Positions 32,215 to 45,373 of a stretch of 64,000 nucleotides of DNA are shown piece after piece. The number at the start of each line of letters is the position of its first letter. Within the stretch, counting starts at the first letter, position 1. This stretch comes from Teratosphaeria epicoccoides (Eukaryota > Ascomycota > Dothideomycetes > Mycosphaerellales > Teratosphaeriaceae), in contig JADDMT010000034.1 of the NCBI GenBank assembly GCA_021401465.1, positions 62,001-126,000 on the forward strand, in the 5' to 3' direction. Both the position numbers and the translations under genes were made by a program. The notes under the pieces are model-generated. The model was not told the origin of the DNA and did not search any database. It saw nothing but the letters and a program-made list of their open reading frames with translations.

Positions 32215-33024
32215 GTTGATCCTGGTTGACTGTGGCTATTAGCAGCGTGTGTCAGGCCTGAGCTTGTAATGGTTGGCGAGACGGGGAATTGTTTGCCAGC
32301 GGTGTGCCTCTGGCATTATTGCACATGTCGCGGAGCAGATGCTACAGTCACTACCGGTGAGCGGGATCCATGAGACTCCCTCTGACTCAGCCCCACCGTT
32401 CATGTGCCTCAGCAAGCAAGATGCCACAAGACGTACGTGAGGGAACGGGTCTACGGCCAAGTAATAAGCCGGCCGCCGCTGGGCTGGCCGCGCATTTGGC
32501 TCAGTCGCGCCGCTTTCGGAGGCATGAATGAAAGCTTCGTGTATCGATGTGCATCGGGCGCCGGGACGCGCTGTGCATACATTGTTTGACCTATCATGAT
32601 CGACGAGTACAAGTGTGCAGGCATGATGCGGTCTTGCTCCTGAAGTGCAGCATCAGGTCCCAGCACTTGCGGCGCCAAGCAGTCTGAAGCCGCAAGGTTG
32701 TACAAACAGGCACAGGTCAGAGATTCAATCCGTCACAGCTCATACCTCCCCATAACCGGTGATCTCACTCCGCGAGAGCCATCAATACCAATTGACCAGC
32801 CGCGCCCACTCGCATATTGATCGGCCCCTTCGAAAAGATAAGAAGCGGCCATCGTTTCGAGAGGCCAGTGCAATCTATCCACATTGAATCCTATCATAAC
32901 TATAGCAAAGTCGAACCGACCGTCACAGAAATGCGGGACGCCAAGCTGATTCGAGCCATGTTGCTACTTGATCGGTTACTCTGATATTTGCTTGTTCACT
33001 GCACGGGAAGTCGGACGCAACACT
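32215..33024. other. intergenic, no gene seen
   Basis: 810 bp upstream of the MFS gene and downstream of the ammonium transporter. No motif-bearing frame on either strand. Confidence 0.5.
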
Positions 33025-34626
33025 CTAGTCCATCTTGACCTCTCGACCTTCTTCCTGCTTGCCAACGACCTCGGCAGCCCCATGGTGGCTTGTTCTGCCG
33101 TTTGTTCTGCCGGTCTCGACATCATGCCCCTCCAAGATGGCAAGTTTCGACGCCGCCCTCGCCTCAACATCAGCCGTCGGCACCGGTCCAGAGACATCGT
33201 CCAGAAAGCAGTACGCCTCCTCGCCATGAATCGCACCATCTCCCAGGAGCAGCTCTTCCTCGGACATCCGCAACGGGATACGGCATACGTACTTGATGAA
33301 CATCATGATCAGGGATGTCCACACGATATTCCAGCCAAAGATGAACAGCGCGCCTACGATCTGGAGCCAGACCTGCTTGCCATTGCCTTCAATGGCGCCG
33401 CCAGGATTCGTGATGCCGAAAGCATAGCTTCCCTCCTTCGTGGCGAAGAGCCCAGTGAGGAAGCCGCCGAGGGCTCCCGCAACCATGTGCGTGTGTGACA
33501 CACCGAGCGCGTCATCAATGTGATGGGTGAACAGACTCCATCTCTTACCTACGATGTTCATCGTTACCCATGGAATGGAGCCGGTACAGGCACCAATGAT
33601 GATCGCGCCCCAGCCGGCTACGAAGCCAGCTGCCGGGGTTATACCTACGAGGCCAGTAATCATGCCATTGATGGCGCCAATGATCGAGGGCTTCTTATAG
33701 AAGATGATGTCCATCAGCGTCCAAGTCAGCATCGAGAAGGCTGTGCAGACATTTGTGTTGAGGACCGCGACACCGGCGTCTGGAGACGCTGCGTATGGAT
33801 CCTGTGAGGAATGTCAGCTTTCATCTGCCAAGTTCGAGACAGCACAATGCCTACACCACCGTTGAAACCATTCCAGCCGATCCACAGAATGCCCGCTCCA
33901 ATCATCATAAGTCCAACATTATTCGGCTTGAAACTCTCCCGATCTTGCTTCAGTCTCGGTCCGACCCACCAAGCCCCAATAAAGCCAGCAGTACCAGAAC
34001 TAAGATGGATGACATATCCACCAGAATAATCCATGACTCCCAGGTTGTACAAGAACCCACCGCCCCACAGGCTGTACGCTCCGACGCAGTATGAGAAGGT
34101 GAGCCACAGCGGGACAAACAGCATCCACGCACGAAAACTCATTCTGGCCAAGAGCGCACCCGCCGTCAGGCAAAGAGTGATTGCTGCGAACACGAATTGG
34201 AAATATATCATCGTCGCTTTCGGGAAGTTTTGAGAAACCCCCGCTGATGGGAGGGTCGATTGGGAGATGATCATTTGCATCGTGAGGACCGGACCGGGTC
34301 TGCCTGCAAACGGAAGCATGTACTCGCCGAAGCCCACTTTATAGGCCCAGATGACCCAGCAGATCAGGGTCATGGCGAATGCGTAGAAGCACATGAACAT
34401 TGAGTCTACCAGATAGTATCTCTTAGCAAGATGTCATCGACTGACAACACTTTTGTTGCTTACTAATCGCCCATTTCTTCTTCACCAAGCCGGCATACAG
34501 CACGCACAGGCCCGGGACCGACTGCAGTGCTACCAGCGAGGCGGCTGTGAGTTGCCACGCATTGTCCCCGGTATCAAGCCAGGCTGGCGTTGTGAGCGCC
34601 GTGATCTGGGCGGCGACGTCTGCCAT
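33025..34626 (-). CDS. ammonium transporter (Mep/AMT family)
   Basis: Three exons: 34464-34626, 33855-34405 and 33025-33801, with introns of 58 and 53 nt (donors GTAAGC and GTAGGC; the second has branch CTGAC). The product has about 496 residues. It starts MADVAAQITALTTPAWLDTGD. Family blocks are SVPGLCVLYAGLVKKKWAIN (across intron 1), the FSYCVGAYSLWGGGFL helix, DYSGGYVIHLSSGTAGF, GWNGFNGGDPYA (across intron 2), and the late helix DDALGVSHTHMVAGALGGFL carrying the pore His. Eleven membrane segments are expected, at the plasma membrane, importing ammonium. The cytosolic tail is hydrophilic. The full length and exact family spacing show no damage. Confidence 0.93.
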
Positions 34627-35258
34627 GATTATGATGATTGAAGGAGTCGGAGTGTAATGGGAAGTACAGCGGCTGGATCTGCGGGTAGGTGGAAGTGCTC
34701 GCTTGACCTTCAGACCCCGAGGTGTTGTGTACCACTGCTCACCCCTGTAAGGAAGCAGAGAATCCTTGTGCGGCCAGGCAACCTCCAAGAATATCGCTTC
34801 CTCTCCTCCTGTGTGCGCTGACCCCTCACAGATTGCCAAACAACGCAATAGAAGTCACGCGGAGTGGCCGCGCCTTCATATAAACTGCGGGCATACTTTA
34901 ACGATCACAGCCATCAGCGGGACAATCCAATCGCCGCGGACATACAATAACAACCGCCGTAGCAATTCAATTGGCGTGGCCCAGGAACGGCGACCAGACC
35001 AACCAACCTCGCCGACCCCAATCTGAACCAACATGCAGCCCAGTACTACTATCATGCAGCATGTGAACGTGCCTACCTCGTGGCCGCAAACCTACACAAA
35101 GTCAGATCAACCAAGCACTAATCCAACCAATCAGCATCACCCATTGCCCAGCACCAACAAAAGGCTCCGGAATGAATGACTGCCACGGAAGGCTTCGGCA
35201 TGATTCGCGGCATGAATAGTCCTTGGGGTCGAACAAATGACGACGGCGATGCTTATCG
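34627..35258. other. intergenic, no gene seen
   Basis: 632 bp upstream of the ammonium transporter. I looked for GATA-type nitrogen-control sites and found no convincing cluster. No gene. Confidence 0.45.
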
Positions 35259-36029
35259 GTGCAACCGGTTCCCCATCTGGACGTATCCCGCAGCTCCCGA
35301 ACCGAACAATCCTTGGACGGCACGGCTCAAGATCAGATCAAGGCGGTGAGGCGTCTGAAGACGGGCAATAGATACAACCAGCTTCTGGGCATTCGCAACA
35401 AGATCAACAGGTTTGCCGACTCCGTAGATGCCGAACAGCAGCTCTTCAAGATGGTTCAAGCCATGGTCGAGACGGCTAGGCGCGCGGAGCCAGATGCCGA
35501 GATTGCCGAATTCCAGATTTCGAGCGGCGAAGTATCGTTGCGTGAGCACCTTAAAGCGATGGCTTTGCTGCTACGCGCAGATATTGTTCTTCTTTCGGAC
35601 GTGATCTAGGTGCACGAGAAGACAGCAGCTAGACCAGGGCGAGGTAACTTGGCCGCCAGATTTCCAACTCATCGTGATCTCTGCGAACAGCTCGCAAAAG
35701 AGGCCCATGAATCTAAGGACCTGCGCGAAGAGGCTGAGGGTCACTTATTCTACGCCAGATTCGCTGCCATGGAGATCAGCAACCATCCCACTTCCATAGC
35801 TGAGTCCGAAGCTCATGTAGAGGGTCTGAAAGAAGCTGCTGCCGCTCACCTGGTCATCGCGGACAAGATTTGTGATCTGTTCGATGCGGACGCCGAAGTC
35901 AACCTAACTAAAGGTCTTCCGGAGGAGATTGCGGAGGTGAAGAGGATGCTGGATCAAGGTTTGTCAAGCAGTGTTGAGCCGGCCCTCGAAGCTGCAGAAC
36001 AGCCAGCGCGTCGCTATTGCACCATCTAG
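35259..36029 (+). pseudogene. fragment of an NFX1-type zinc finger / RNA helicase (Hrr1-ZNFX1 like)
   Basis: Two open pieces in the same frame, divided by TAG at 35607-35609. Together they match the region just before the C-terminal zinc-binding module of fungal NFX1-type proteins: GNRYNQLLGIRNKINRFADS, LLLRADIVLLSDVI, then CEQLAKEAHESKDLREEAEG and HLFYARFAAMEI, ending in a helical stretch LPEEIAEVKRMLDQG. The helicase core and zinc fingers that should precede it (well over 1,000 residues) are absent, as is the final GHWYYC-like finger. I infer a leftover of a large gene. The match is from memory of the family pattern. Confidence 0.6.
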
Positions 36030-36615
36030 CTGCCGGTAGATAGCATGGCACCATAATCCACGCCCATGCAGATGCATGAAAGTCCCTCCCCCAGCCTCCC
36101 CACAGAAGCCAAGCTTTCCGCCGAACTCAGCTAAGCATTGAAATAACGTGGACAGACTCCACATCCACATTGCTTATCGCGACGCCGATGAACTTTCTGT
36201 CTCGAAGGCCTGGACCCAGCTGGGTGTCCGATTCTGATTGGGAAAGGAGTACAATATTTCGTGTCTATCTGGTGGCTGAGATGAACAGTTGTCATTGGCT
36301 CGGCTTTGCAAAGGTGCAGTGGGTGACCCCGGTTGGTTGCACGAAGGGCCGGGTAAAAGCTCCTCCGGCTGGCCTACAGAGACTCGCGCTGCAAGCATTA
36401 GCGGCGACGTTCTGGAGACTTGTCGATCGTTGCAGCTTTCTGGCGTGGCAGCTCCAGCGAGCTTGATGAATGTCGTTCTACTGTACACCTCTTAGTTCAG
36501 ATGCGAATTGAGAAACAAAATGCTAGTACGCTTCAGAAGATGCAAAGCCTGATCCAAGCCATCGAAAATGCTATCAGCATGACGCGTCCGTCGCTGTTGG
36601 AGTGACGAATTCGTG
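36030..36615. other. intergenic, no gene seen
   Basis: 586 bp downstream of the HMG-CoA reductase gene. Small open frames on both strands show no motif. Confidence 0.5.
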
Positions 36616-39600
36616 CTATCTTCTCGCCTCGGCCTTGGCCTTGTCAGCAATGTTAGTCATGGCCAACCCGACCGGGCCTAGTACACCTCCTCCTGCGCCT
36701 GGTCTGCCAGGACTCTGCGCCCTACTGGGAGCAGCACTGGGCGCAGCAGACCGATTATGGCTCATGTGCGCCTTTACCAGATGACCAGCCGCCAGCGCTG
36801 AGCACAGCGATAATTCTCCTGCTAGCACACCGGCGGCCACTATCTTTGCTAGCTGACGAGCGTTCTCGCCCGGCGAAGTTGGGTGGGCGCCCCGAACACC
36901 GAGAAGGTCGAGCATGGCGGCTTGGGGCTCGAGAATAGTGCCGCCGCCAATGGTACCAACCTCTATGCTTGGCATCGAGACGGAGATTTGGAGACTGCCA
37001 TTGTAGCTACGAGGGATGTCAGCAGGGATGCGACGATGTGGCTCAGGAAATCCGAGGCTTACTTCTTCATGACAGTGATGCAATTACTGCTTTCAACGTT
37101 CTGCGCCGGATCCTGGCCTGTGGCAAGATAAATCGCGGTGACCATGTTTGAAGCATGCGCATTGAAGCCACCAACGCTTCCTGCCATGGCACTGCCAATG
37201 AAGTTCTTCGATGTATTCAGCTCAACCAGAGCATTGACATCACTCTTCAGCACGCTCTTCACGACGTCACCAGGAATGATGGCCTCGGCAACCACACTCT
37301 TGCCACGGCCATCAATCCAGTTGATAGCAGCTGGCTTCTTGTCCGTGCAGTAATTTCCGGACACTGTGATAATCGCCATGTCCTCAAACCCTGCCGCCTT
37401 AGACATGACACTCAGAGCGTGCTCGACACCTTTGGAGATCATGTTCATGCCCATTGCATCACCAGTCGTGGTCTTGAAGCGCACGTACACGTACGTGCCA
37501 GCAATAGCGCTCTTCAAGGACTGCAGTCTGGCGAAGCGCGATGTCGAGTTGAAAGCATCTTTCATGATCTTAGTGCCCTCTGGGCTGTCAAGCCATAGCT
37601 TGGCTGCTGCGGCACGAGCAAGAGTCGGGAATCCGATACATGGGCCACGAGTCATGCCATCTCCAGTGAGGACAGTGACTGCACCACCTCCAGCATTGAT
37701 AGCTTTGCAACCTCTGCTAGCGCTGGCGACAAGCACACCCTCAGTAGTTGCCATCGGCAAGAAATAGCTGCGACCATCTATCGTTATGGGACCGGCCAGT
37801 CCAACGGGAAGCGGCATGTACCCGATAACGTTCTCACAGCAGGCGCCGAACACCCGGTCGTAGTCAAAGTCTTTGTATGGCAGTAGCGACTTCTCGAGCC
37901 TGCCGGTCAAGTCAGATGTTCCAGGCGTACGCGAAATGACACCGCGTCGGATGACAACTGCGCGAGTCTTATCGCCCAAGGTCTTCTCTAATGCGTAGCC
38001 TGGGATCTTGCCCCGGAGCGACAAGTCGATCAGCTCGTGGTCATGAAGCAGGTGTGCCTGTTTCTCTTTGAGCATCTCTTCAATTTGTTCCCGTGTACGC
38101 TCGCCGGGGTGCAACGGCTCCACCGGCGGCTTCGGCGCTCCATTAGTCTGCGCTGGAGCAATGGCATGCCCATTGATATGGCCTCCTGGCGCCTTGGCTT
38201 GTGTTAACTCCGACTGAGGTTCTTTGATGCTCCATCTGGCAGCGTTGAACAGATAGCCATTCAGGACCAAGCTCATGGCAAGTGCAATGATGACCCATTT
38301 GCTAAGCACCGGATCCTCGAAGCTCTTCAACAAGCTCTCCACTACCCGGCCTCCCACAGCAGAGAGCATACCCTCACGATAGTCGCCGTCGAACAGGGAC
38401 CAGTCGGATTTTTGCTCGGCAACATCAATCAAGCCAGGCGCATTTATCTCGTATTTGACGGGACTGAACACAGTGACCGAGACCGGCTGCTTGCTCAACT
38501 GCGCTTGCTGAACGATGTAGTCCAAACCCTTGCCCGCAACCTTGAACGGATCGATTGGCGGCGGCGTTACAACGCTCGACAAGCCAGCAGTCGTGACTGG
38601 TGCATTGTGTCGCGTGCCCCTGAATGGCATGGTGCATAAGTTGAGCACATTGATCAAGAGAAACCCGGTGACCATCAACACCTTGAAGCGTGGTATGCTG
38701 CTGTCCCTGACTTTGCGACCAAAAATGATGTATGTCTGACTGCTCTGGAAGCTCTCGTCCTTGGGCCATTCATTGCTCGATGCCACATTCTCCGCAACAC
38801 GTCGGCTGACGCCATCCTCTTCAAGCGCCTTGCGGAGAGCGACGTGCCGTCTGATGCGATTGATCTCCAGCTTGATCGTCAAGATGGATGTATAGAAGGT
38901 GAAGAGCAGGACGCAGTCAAAAAATAGTGTCCAAGCAGCCAAGAAGCAGAATTGCCTGAGGCCACCTTGAATGCCTGAGGCTGCTCCGACGCAAAGGATT
39001 GCGATTTCAATAGCGTAGTCGCGAACGATTTCGAAGCCGCGCTCGCGCACAGCCATTTGCACAGCATGTTGGATTGTGAGTGGTGTATCTCCGTTGCTCT
39101 TTCCGCTTCGTGGACTCCTCGCTTGCAACGCTGCGGAAAGCACAGCTTGGGTAAGTACGATGGGCTTCTCGAAGCCCACCGTGACGACCAAGAATGGGAC
39201 CCCTTCTGACAGCAGCACAACATCCTCGGGCACGCCGAGCTTCAGCGTAACCACAATACCAAACAGAAATGCAAAAGCCGAAGAAAAGAGCACTGTTGTT
39301 CCCAGCCAAAAGTTCGAGCCCATGCGTCGCATGCTCAAGAACAGCGAAATGAACGTCAGGTACATGCTGAAGTAGCCCAGAGACATGATGACTATGTCCA
39401 GCGTTTCTGCGTTCTTGATGAGGTCCGTCAGGGCTGTCCATGAGTTCTCGGCCCATTCAAGCAGGCCACTCGAGCGACCATTTTTCTTTCCGTTGCGCAT
39501 AACCCAAGTCTGCGGCTCCGGCGCGTCATCCGAACCCTGCTCTGGCTGCGCCATGCCGTTGCTCGGGACAGGAATCTCCTTGAGTCCATTCAGGAATTTT

Positions 39601-40142
39601 GGTGCCTCAGCGTATGGCACGCTGAATGCCAACGTAGTGTCCGACGATATTGGAGCGAGGATGTTGGCGCTGGACGGTAGCAGCTCCGCCGAGCTGCCCT
39701 CTGGTAGCGGAGCAATGGGCACAGCATTCGGCGAGCCATTGGTGTCCGGGAAGGACAAAGTGATCAACGCAAGCTCCCCCTCGCCCGGGTATGATACCTT
39801 CTTACTACCTCCATTCTCTTCCACCTGCCATTTCCAAGACGTCTCTGGTCCCACGTGCAACCTCCTGCTTCCCATTGCCAACGCACTGAAGTCGAGCTTG
39901 TTGGCGGCTGCTGCTGGTGATGGTTGGAAGAAGCCAGATTCCAACAGATTGACGTAGAAGGCGCTGCCTAATACGGCAACGAAAGCGATCGTGTGGATGG
40001 GGTGAGTACACGCCTTGTGCGACACCTGCTGCAAATACGGCGTTATTTGGCGGTTGTAGAAGCCTGGCTTGTCTGGATTCGTGATGTCGTAGCCACGCTT
40101 CCATCGCGTCGGAATGAGTGAGCCGAGCATGTTGAACGTCAA
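36616..40142 (-). CDS. HMG-CoA reductase
   Basis: Two exons, 37063-40142 and 36616-37006, with a 56-nt intron near the 3' end (donor GTAAGC, branch CTGAC, acceptor GTAG); about 1,156 residues. The N-terminal half has several membrane segments with a sterol-sensing domain (about residues 240-430, including VVTVGFEKPIVLTQAV). The C-terminal catalytic half has TTEGVLVASASRGCKAI, DAMGMNMISKGVEHAL, DKKPAAINWIDGRGKS and, across the splice, SMPSIEVGTIGGGT; the catalytic His is in GHLVKAHMSH. The enzyme makes mevalonate, the control point of ergosterol and isoprenoid synthesis, in the ER membrane. Complete and undamaged. Confidence 0.95.
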
Positions 40143-41602
40143 GCTGCCTGAAGTCTACCTCAAGGCAGTGCGAGGAGAGCACGTGTAGGTAAAGGAGGGC
40201 ACGCCAGAGGGGTTGGCGGTATGTGTCTCGTCCTCAAGAAGTTGCGACCCTCATCCCAGCAGCGATGGCGTAGTGCTGTCTCCCTTGTTGCGCTGCCCTG
40301 TGATTCGCCTCTTGCCTCTGCGATTGTCCTCTCTGCTGGTCCCAGGGGGGTGTGGCGGTGCCGGCGTCGACAAAGGGAAGTCGGCGGTATGAGACGCAAA
40401 TCAGGGAATGTTTTGATCTCAACACTCCCTCTGTCAACCTCTAAATGGTAATGTCGTGCCCTGCAGGCAGGTGCACAACTATCACGTCTTCGATTCGTCC
40501 CAAAAACTCAGATTGTCTCAAACCCCCCGACCGGCTGGACGAGTTTTGGGGGAAAAAACCCTTGAGCTATCCAGGAACCGATAATTATGATTGGCGCGCA
40601 CTTTCCTTGTAGCGTCCCTGGATCTTGCTTTGTGGAGTAGTGCAGGACGCCTCAGACCCACTCGTCAGGATTGCAGATGAGATGTATCATGTATGCGGAC
40701 GGATGATCTCGACAGACTAGGTATGCAAAGTGCCGCTTCATTAAGAATCAATGAATGAATAATAAATGTTGCAGCGAAATGAGGAAAGTCGATTGATCCC
40801 AGTGACGTACGCGTGTGCCACGCCGGCGGTCCTGGAATGGCGAGATTGTGGCGGGAATGAACGCCCCACTACAGATGTGGCGCTGAAATGGTTCGATGCA
40901 TGCTTCGACTACCATGCTATCTCCACTGGTCTTACTCCTCCAACTCTGCGATAACGAGCATGCCTCTGTGTAAAGACTCCAGTGGCACACTGATGCTCAA
41001 ATCCGCGTCAGGCACAAAGAAGCGGCAAGACTACTACGTGTAGGAATATATGAAGCAGAGCTGACTCAGTGTTATACAAATGTGCTTTCCGAACAATGAC
41101 TCATTGTCTCATGCTGCAGCTCCTTCCATTTTGGTATCCAGGCGAACCGATTTCACGATATTTGTGGTCCAAAACATCTGTGCTGCTCTCTTGATCGGCA
41201 GTAACACCTCCATTTCCTTACTCTCTCACAGAATCGTACGCAGACAGCCTAAACACCCATGAACGGCGAGCAGGATGCTTTCGCCCAACCTCAAATCGAA
41301 GGGCGAAAACTGCTATACTGTGCCGACCTGTTCATACGCCAAGCCAGCAATGCTATCTTCACGGAGCATCGACGCTTACTGGTGACGACAGTAATCATTC
41401 TTCTTAAGCAAAGGCCCAAGATAGCTCTGAGGCAAGACGAAAGTGCTACTCCAGCTGGAGCACAAATAACCCCAATGCGGATCGTTATCGCAGTTCTTGA
41501 ACCGAGTCTTTCTCTCCGCGTCTGCGATGGCATCATAGTCTGTGAACCTGCGTGAGCCACCGAGACTTTCCATTCCATTTGTTCCACTTCGGTGGCTTGG
41601 CT
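40143..41602. other. intergenic, no gene seen
   Basis: About 1.46 kb holding the promoter and leader of the HMG-CoA reductase gene. Short frames at 40748-40990 and 41259-41587 have no motif and no splice-linked partner. Confidence 0.5.
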
Positions 41603-43202
41603 TTACTCACTGTACTCGCAGTTCTTGGTATTCGACGCACACGTCGGTTTCAAGCTCGTGCTGTCGATACTCGGCGCCTTACCGGAGCAGTCCTCCGTCA
41701 CGAATATATCCGCCATGTTGTCCACGATCCCCTCAGACCAGAGATAGTCGATTACATCTGTGAAGTCTTTCGTTTCATCGGCTGGGTCATGAAACGCATA
41801 TGTATTGCCGTTAGCGGAGTCGTACCACCAGTCGTCGCAATTCCCTGCCGGTACAAACCCAGGGCAAGAGATCTCGCGGGTGGTCTTCGCCACGGTCCTC
41901 GGGTCAACACCGGGCGATTTTGCAATGACGACTCCGACCGCCGTGAGCGCCTGGGAAAGCGTGTAGAGCTCCAGCGACTTGTACAAGGCGGTCGATTGTT
42001 TGGTCAGGGATAATGTCACGCGGACGCTGAAGCCACCAGGTGAGCAGAGGGCAATGAACGACTCGACGTTGTCTTGCATGGCCTGCACTTCTGCCAATAT
42101 ATGCTTCTGGTGGTTGGCGACCAGGTCCGCGAGGTCGGCGTCGATGGTGGCGAGGTTCTATGGACAATGACCATGCAGTCAGTGAAAGTCTCACAGCAGG
42201 GTACTTCGCAATGCTTTGCTCACCTGAAAACGCGTTTGCGCAGTCTGCGTATAACCTTGAGTAACTTCACCGACTGGAGGTGTGTTCTTCGCTGCGGACA
42301 TGCCGCTTATGAGCATAGGCACGAGGACGGAGGTTACTGGACCGACTGCGCTTGAAGCTGGGCTAGCGAAGACCTGGAAGGATACATTAGCGCGGTGAAG
42401 ACCAGCCGATCGCCGAATATTTCGTCTCACATTCGCCCAGTAGATGCTCGCGCCCAACACTGCCAACCAATTTGGAGTGGCTGTGTTATGTTCAACCTTG
42501 GGTGAGACCTGCGAGATGGTAGGTGGCATGTCAGTCATTGTCTCAGGTGCTCTGTTCCTCATCATCACTGTACCTTGTCGACGATCTGGCCGAGTTTCGA
42601 TGCAGCTAATGACTGGCTGTCGGACAAAGCAGTGGAGTATTGATTGTAATATTGGTGGACAGAGTAGATAATTCCAGAGGGTCTGAGATCGGTGTCAGTC
42701 GCCAATGACAATTTCCTTCCAGCCATGTGTACGCCATACGTAGAACTGCTGCCAATTCTGATAATTTTTATCATCGGTGTCGGGAGCTGCGCAGGTCTCA
42801 CTGGTGATCAGATTGCAGGTTTTGCCATTGTAGCCCTGTACCATCGATCAGCACAACACCTGGCTACTAACGAGCTTGTGGCGACCCACACTCCACGACA
42901 AGTACGCTTGGGCGAAACCTTTCTCAGCAACACCAGCATCTGTCCCATTCTCTTTGACCCATTCGTTGATGTAGCCAGTCATGTTGACTATCAACACGAT
43001 CATCAGCATGAGACTTAGCAACATAGTTTCCCAGCAAGTACATACGATACTCCCAGCACTCGCTCTGCAGACCCTTTTCCGAGACCGGGGAGCAGTCATA
43101 TGTACAACTTTGGCTCCGAAGGTTACATTCGAGCTGCGGTTCGACGAATTTGGCTTTGACCAGCGCAGCAATGGAGGCTGCAGCTACGAGGACTTTCAAC
43201 AT
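41603..43202 (-). CDS. secreted protein of unknown function, six exons
   Basis: Rebuilt exons: 43046-43202, 42890-42987, 42747-42835, 42574-42682, 42224-42508 and 41603-42157; introns 54-66 nt. Product about 430 residues. A signal peptide (MLKVLVAAASIAALVKA) is followed by a Cys-rich N-terminus (LECNLRSQSCTYDCSPVSE), a middle part with SVHQYYNQYSTALSDSQ and NWLAVLGASIYWANVRR, the long helix-prone stretch TIDADLADLVANHQKH, and a C-terminal block CPGFVPAGNCDDWWYDS. Four of the five introns have good donors and CTRAY branches; intron 3 needs a weak GTTCTA donor to keep frame. I know similar unnamed secreted proteins in ascomycetes but no function. Confidence 0.72.
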
Positions 43203-45373
43203 TGCTCGACGAATTGCGGGCGATGAACTGAGATGAGATGAACTTCAAGCTGTTAAGTGGCGAAAGGGTGGGGATATATTTCTCTCTGCGTTGCGCGCTA
43301 GCATCTATTGCAACATCTGGCGAGTGTTACTATCACGGGCCACGATGGCAGAGGTTTGGAAAGCGATTGCATCAAGCACCAGACTCCACCTGCTCCTACA
43401 TGGATGATTGGATCCAGGGTTCCTGAAACCAACCAGGGTGGCGTCTGCAGCAGACTTGCTGCATAGGTCAACGCCTGTGGAGGGCTGCCGCCACATCATA
43501 AGCTCATTGAGTCGTCTCGAGTCAGCGGTGTGGACTCTGCTATCAAGGTCCAGTCCATACGGTCGCTGGCGCGCACGTCTTACTTCCCACGTTTCTGGAA
43601 GATCTTAAGACGCATAGCGGCAAACCGGTCACGCCAATTGGCGTCCATTTTCCATTTTGATCAACGCTCTAGCAGCCGCCATGTTACCGTGCCTTTGGAC
43701 GGCGCGAAGATACACGGCGCGTGACCAAGACCCTAAGCCCAGGGCCGTTGCGGCACATGGATCAGAATTGTGCCATGATGCACATGTCCAGAATTGTGTG
43801 AGGTCGAGAGCAGCTAAGTCGTCGTAAGCTCCTCAGTAATACAGATTGTGGTCAAGTGCCGAATGTCAAACCAATACAGAATGTTTCACCAGGCATTTGA
43901 TACACCACCACAGCTCCATGAGATCGGCATTCATCTGGGCAGGCAGAAGCTCGGCTTGCGCATGCTGTTGTGACCAGCTTGTGGTGAGGCACGGCGGCCC
44001 ATAACTTATAGCATCGCCAGCGATAGTGTCGGTCCTTCCAGCCTAATCCAGAAGCGCTGTCGGGCTTCATGATCAGACTGAACGGCGCTAAAGGCCTAGC
44101 ATAGCCGTCGACCTGTTCGCCTCAGTCCACTGCCCTCAACCCCCGAGTCCATGGCTTGAAGGATAGGGTGGCGCTGACCCATGCAAGAACGGGAAAGCTC
44201 TGTCAATCGACTTCGGTACCGCCAGGCAGACGTGTAGGATCCAAGACAGGATCTGCAAGTTCAATTCCCTGCCGGCTCCTGGTGCTGGCACCGTCTCGAG
44301 AGATTCGTATAGGAGTAGTCGTGACATCAAAGAGACCACGCGGCAAAGGTTTTGGCTCGCTCGAGCGCTGCGATGGCTCTTGACACCTGCAAAGAGCTTC
44401 GAGTCATGAGCATCGGTTTTTGCATTCTTCTCAGCCACGTGCGCATCTCACTTACGGCTGTGCGCCATTCAGGCGATCGTCCTTGCCGCTGATGTCATTA
44501 ATAGCGTGACTGCAGTCAAGATACCATTCAGCCGCTCCACCAGGGTGAGTCGAATACTTGTGCCTAGCATGTCTCACTATTGACACTAGAATTTCTAGTG
44601 TCGAAGTTGGCTCCTTCGACTTGCCTCATCCATTTCCGGCTCCCACCGCAGTACCACCCTCGTGCGGCGTGGGATGCGGACATCAGCATGGTGGAGCCCA
44701 TGCCCCTGGCTTTCTTGGTAGATGAGATATCTAGGTGCATCTCAATGGAAGTCCTCGCGACTTGTTGGCGTATATGGACAAGGTATGTCGGGAGAGCGCT
44801 GTAACGCTTCGCTCCATCCTACAAAATAGTTACCCACAGAGCAAATATGTTAAGTAATCCTAGTTAATCTATGCATTGATTCTCAGCTTATGTAACGGGA
44901 ACGTCAGCGGCAGGTCAGCAATTTGCGAGCTTGCCAGCTAATTTAATTGATGATTGCCCGTCAAATTAGCTACCAAGCTTGCTAATTGCTAACCTGGCGC
45001 TGACCTCTCCGCGCCACGTGATGAGCACTTTTTGGACAACCAATCAGAGGGCAGAGTTGCGGTCAGAATTTCAAGCAGAATCGTGTTGGCCTTGCTGCCT
45101 CGCTCCTTGGTCAATTTCGCCTTCGGTCGTTCATAGCTCCACTGCCAACCTCAACCTATTGTGCTCGTTCCGTATTCAATCCGCCCTGTAGGGGTTATAT
45201 TCGCGGAGTTCCGTTGCTTGGAACAGCGGTGGTAGGTGGTGCCTTCAATGCTGCCTTGTTGCCTGAAAGGCCCCAGATGAACGGCATTGAATACCCACAT
45301 ATACTGAAGCTCGATCCTTCTTACAATCTCTTACGCACCAAAAAGATCAAAATATCGAGAGCACCGATACTTC
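43203..45373. other. intergenic, no gene seen
   Basis: About 2.2 kb with many small frames and no recognisable protein, tRNA or repeat on either strand. It may hold decayed DNA that I cannot identify. Confidence 0.45.

Noticed and set aside
44221..44290. tRNA T-arm-like AGTTCAATTCC
   Set aside because: No matching stems, anticodon arm or A box around it.
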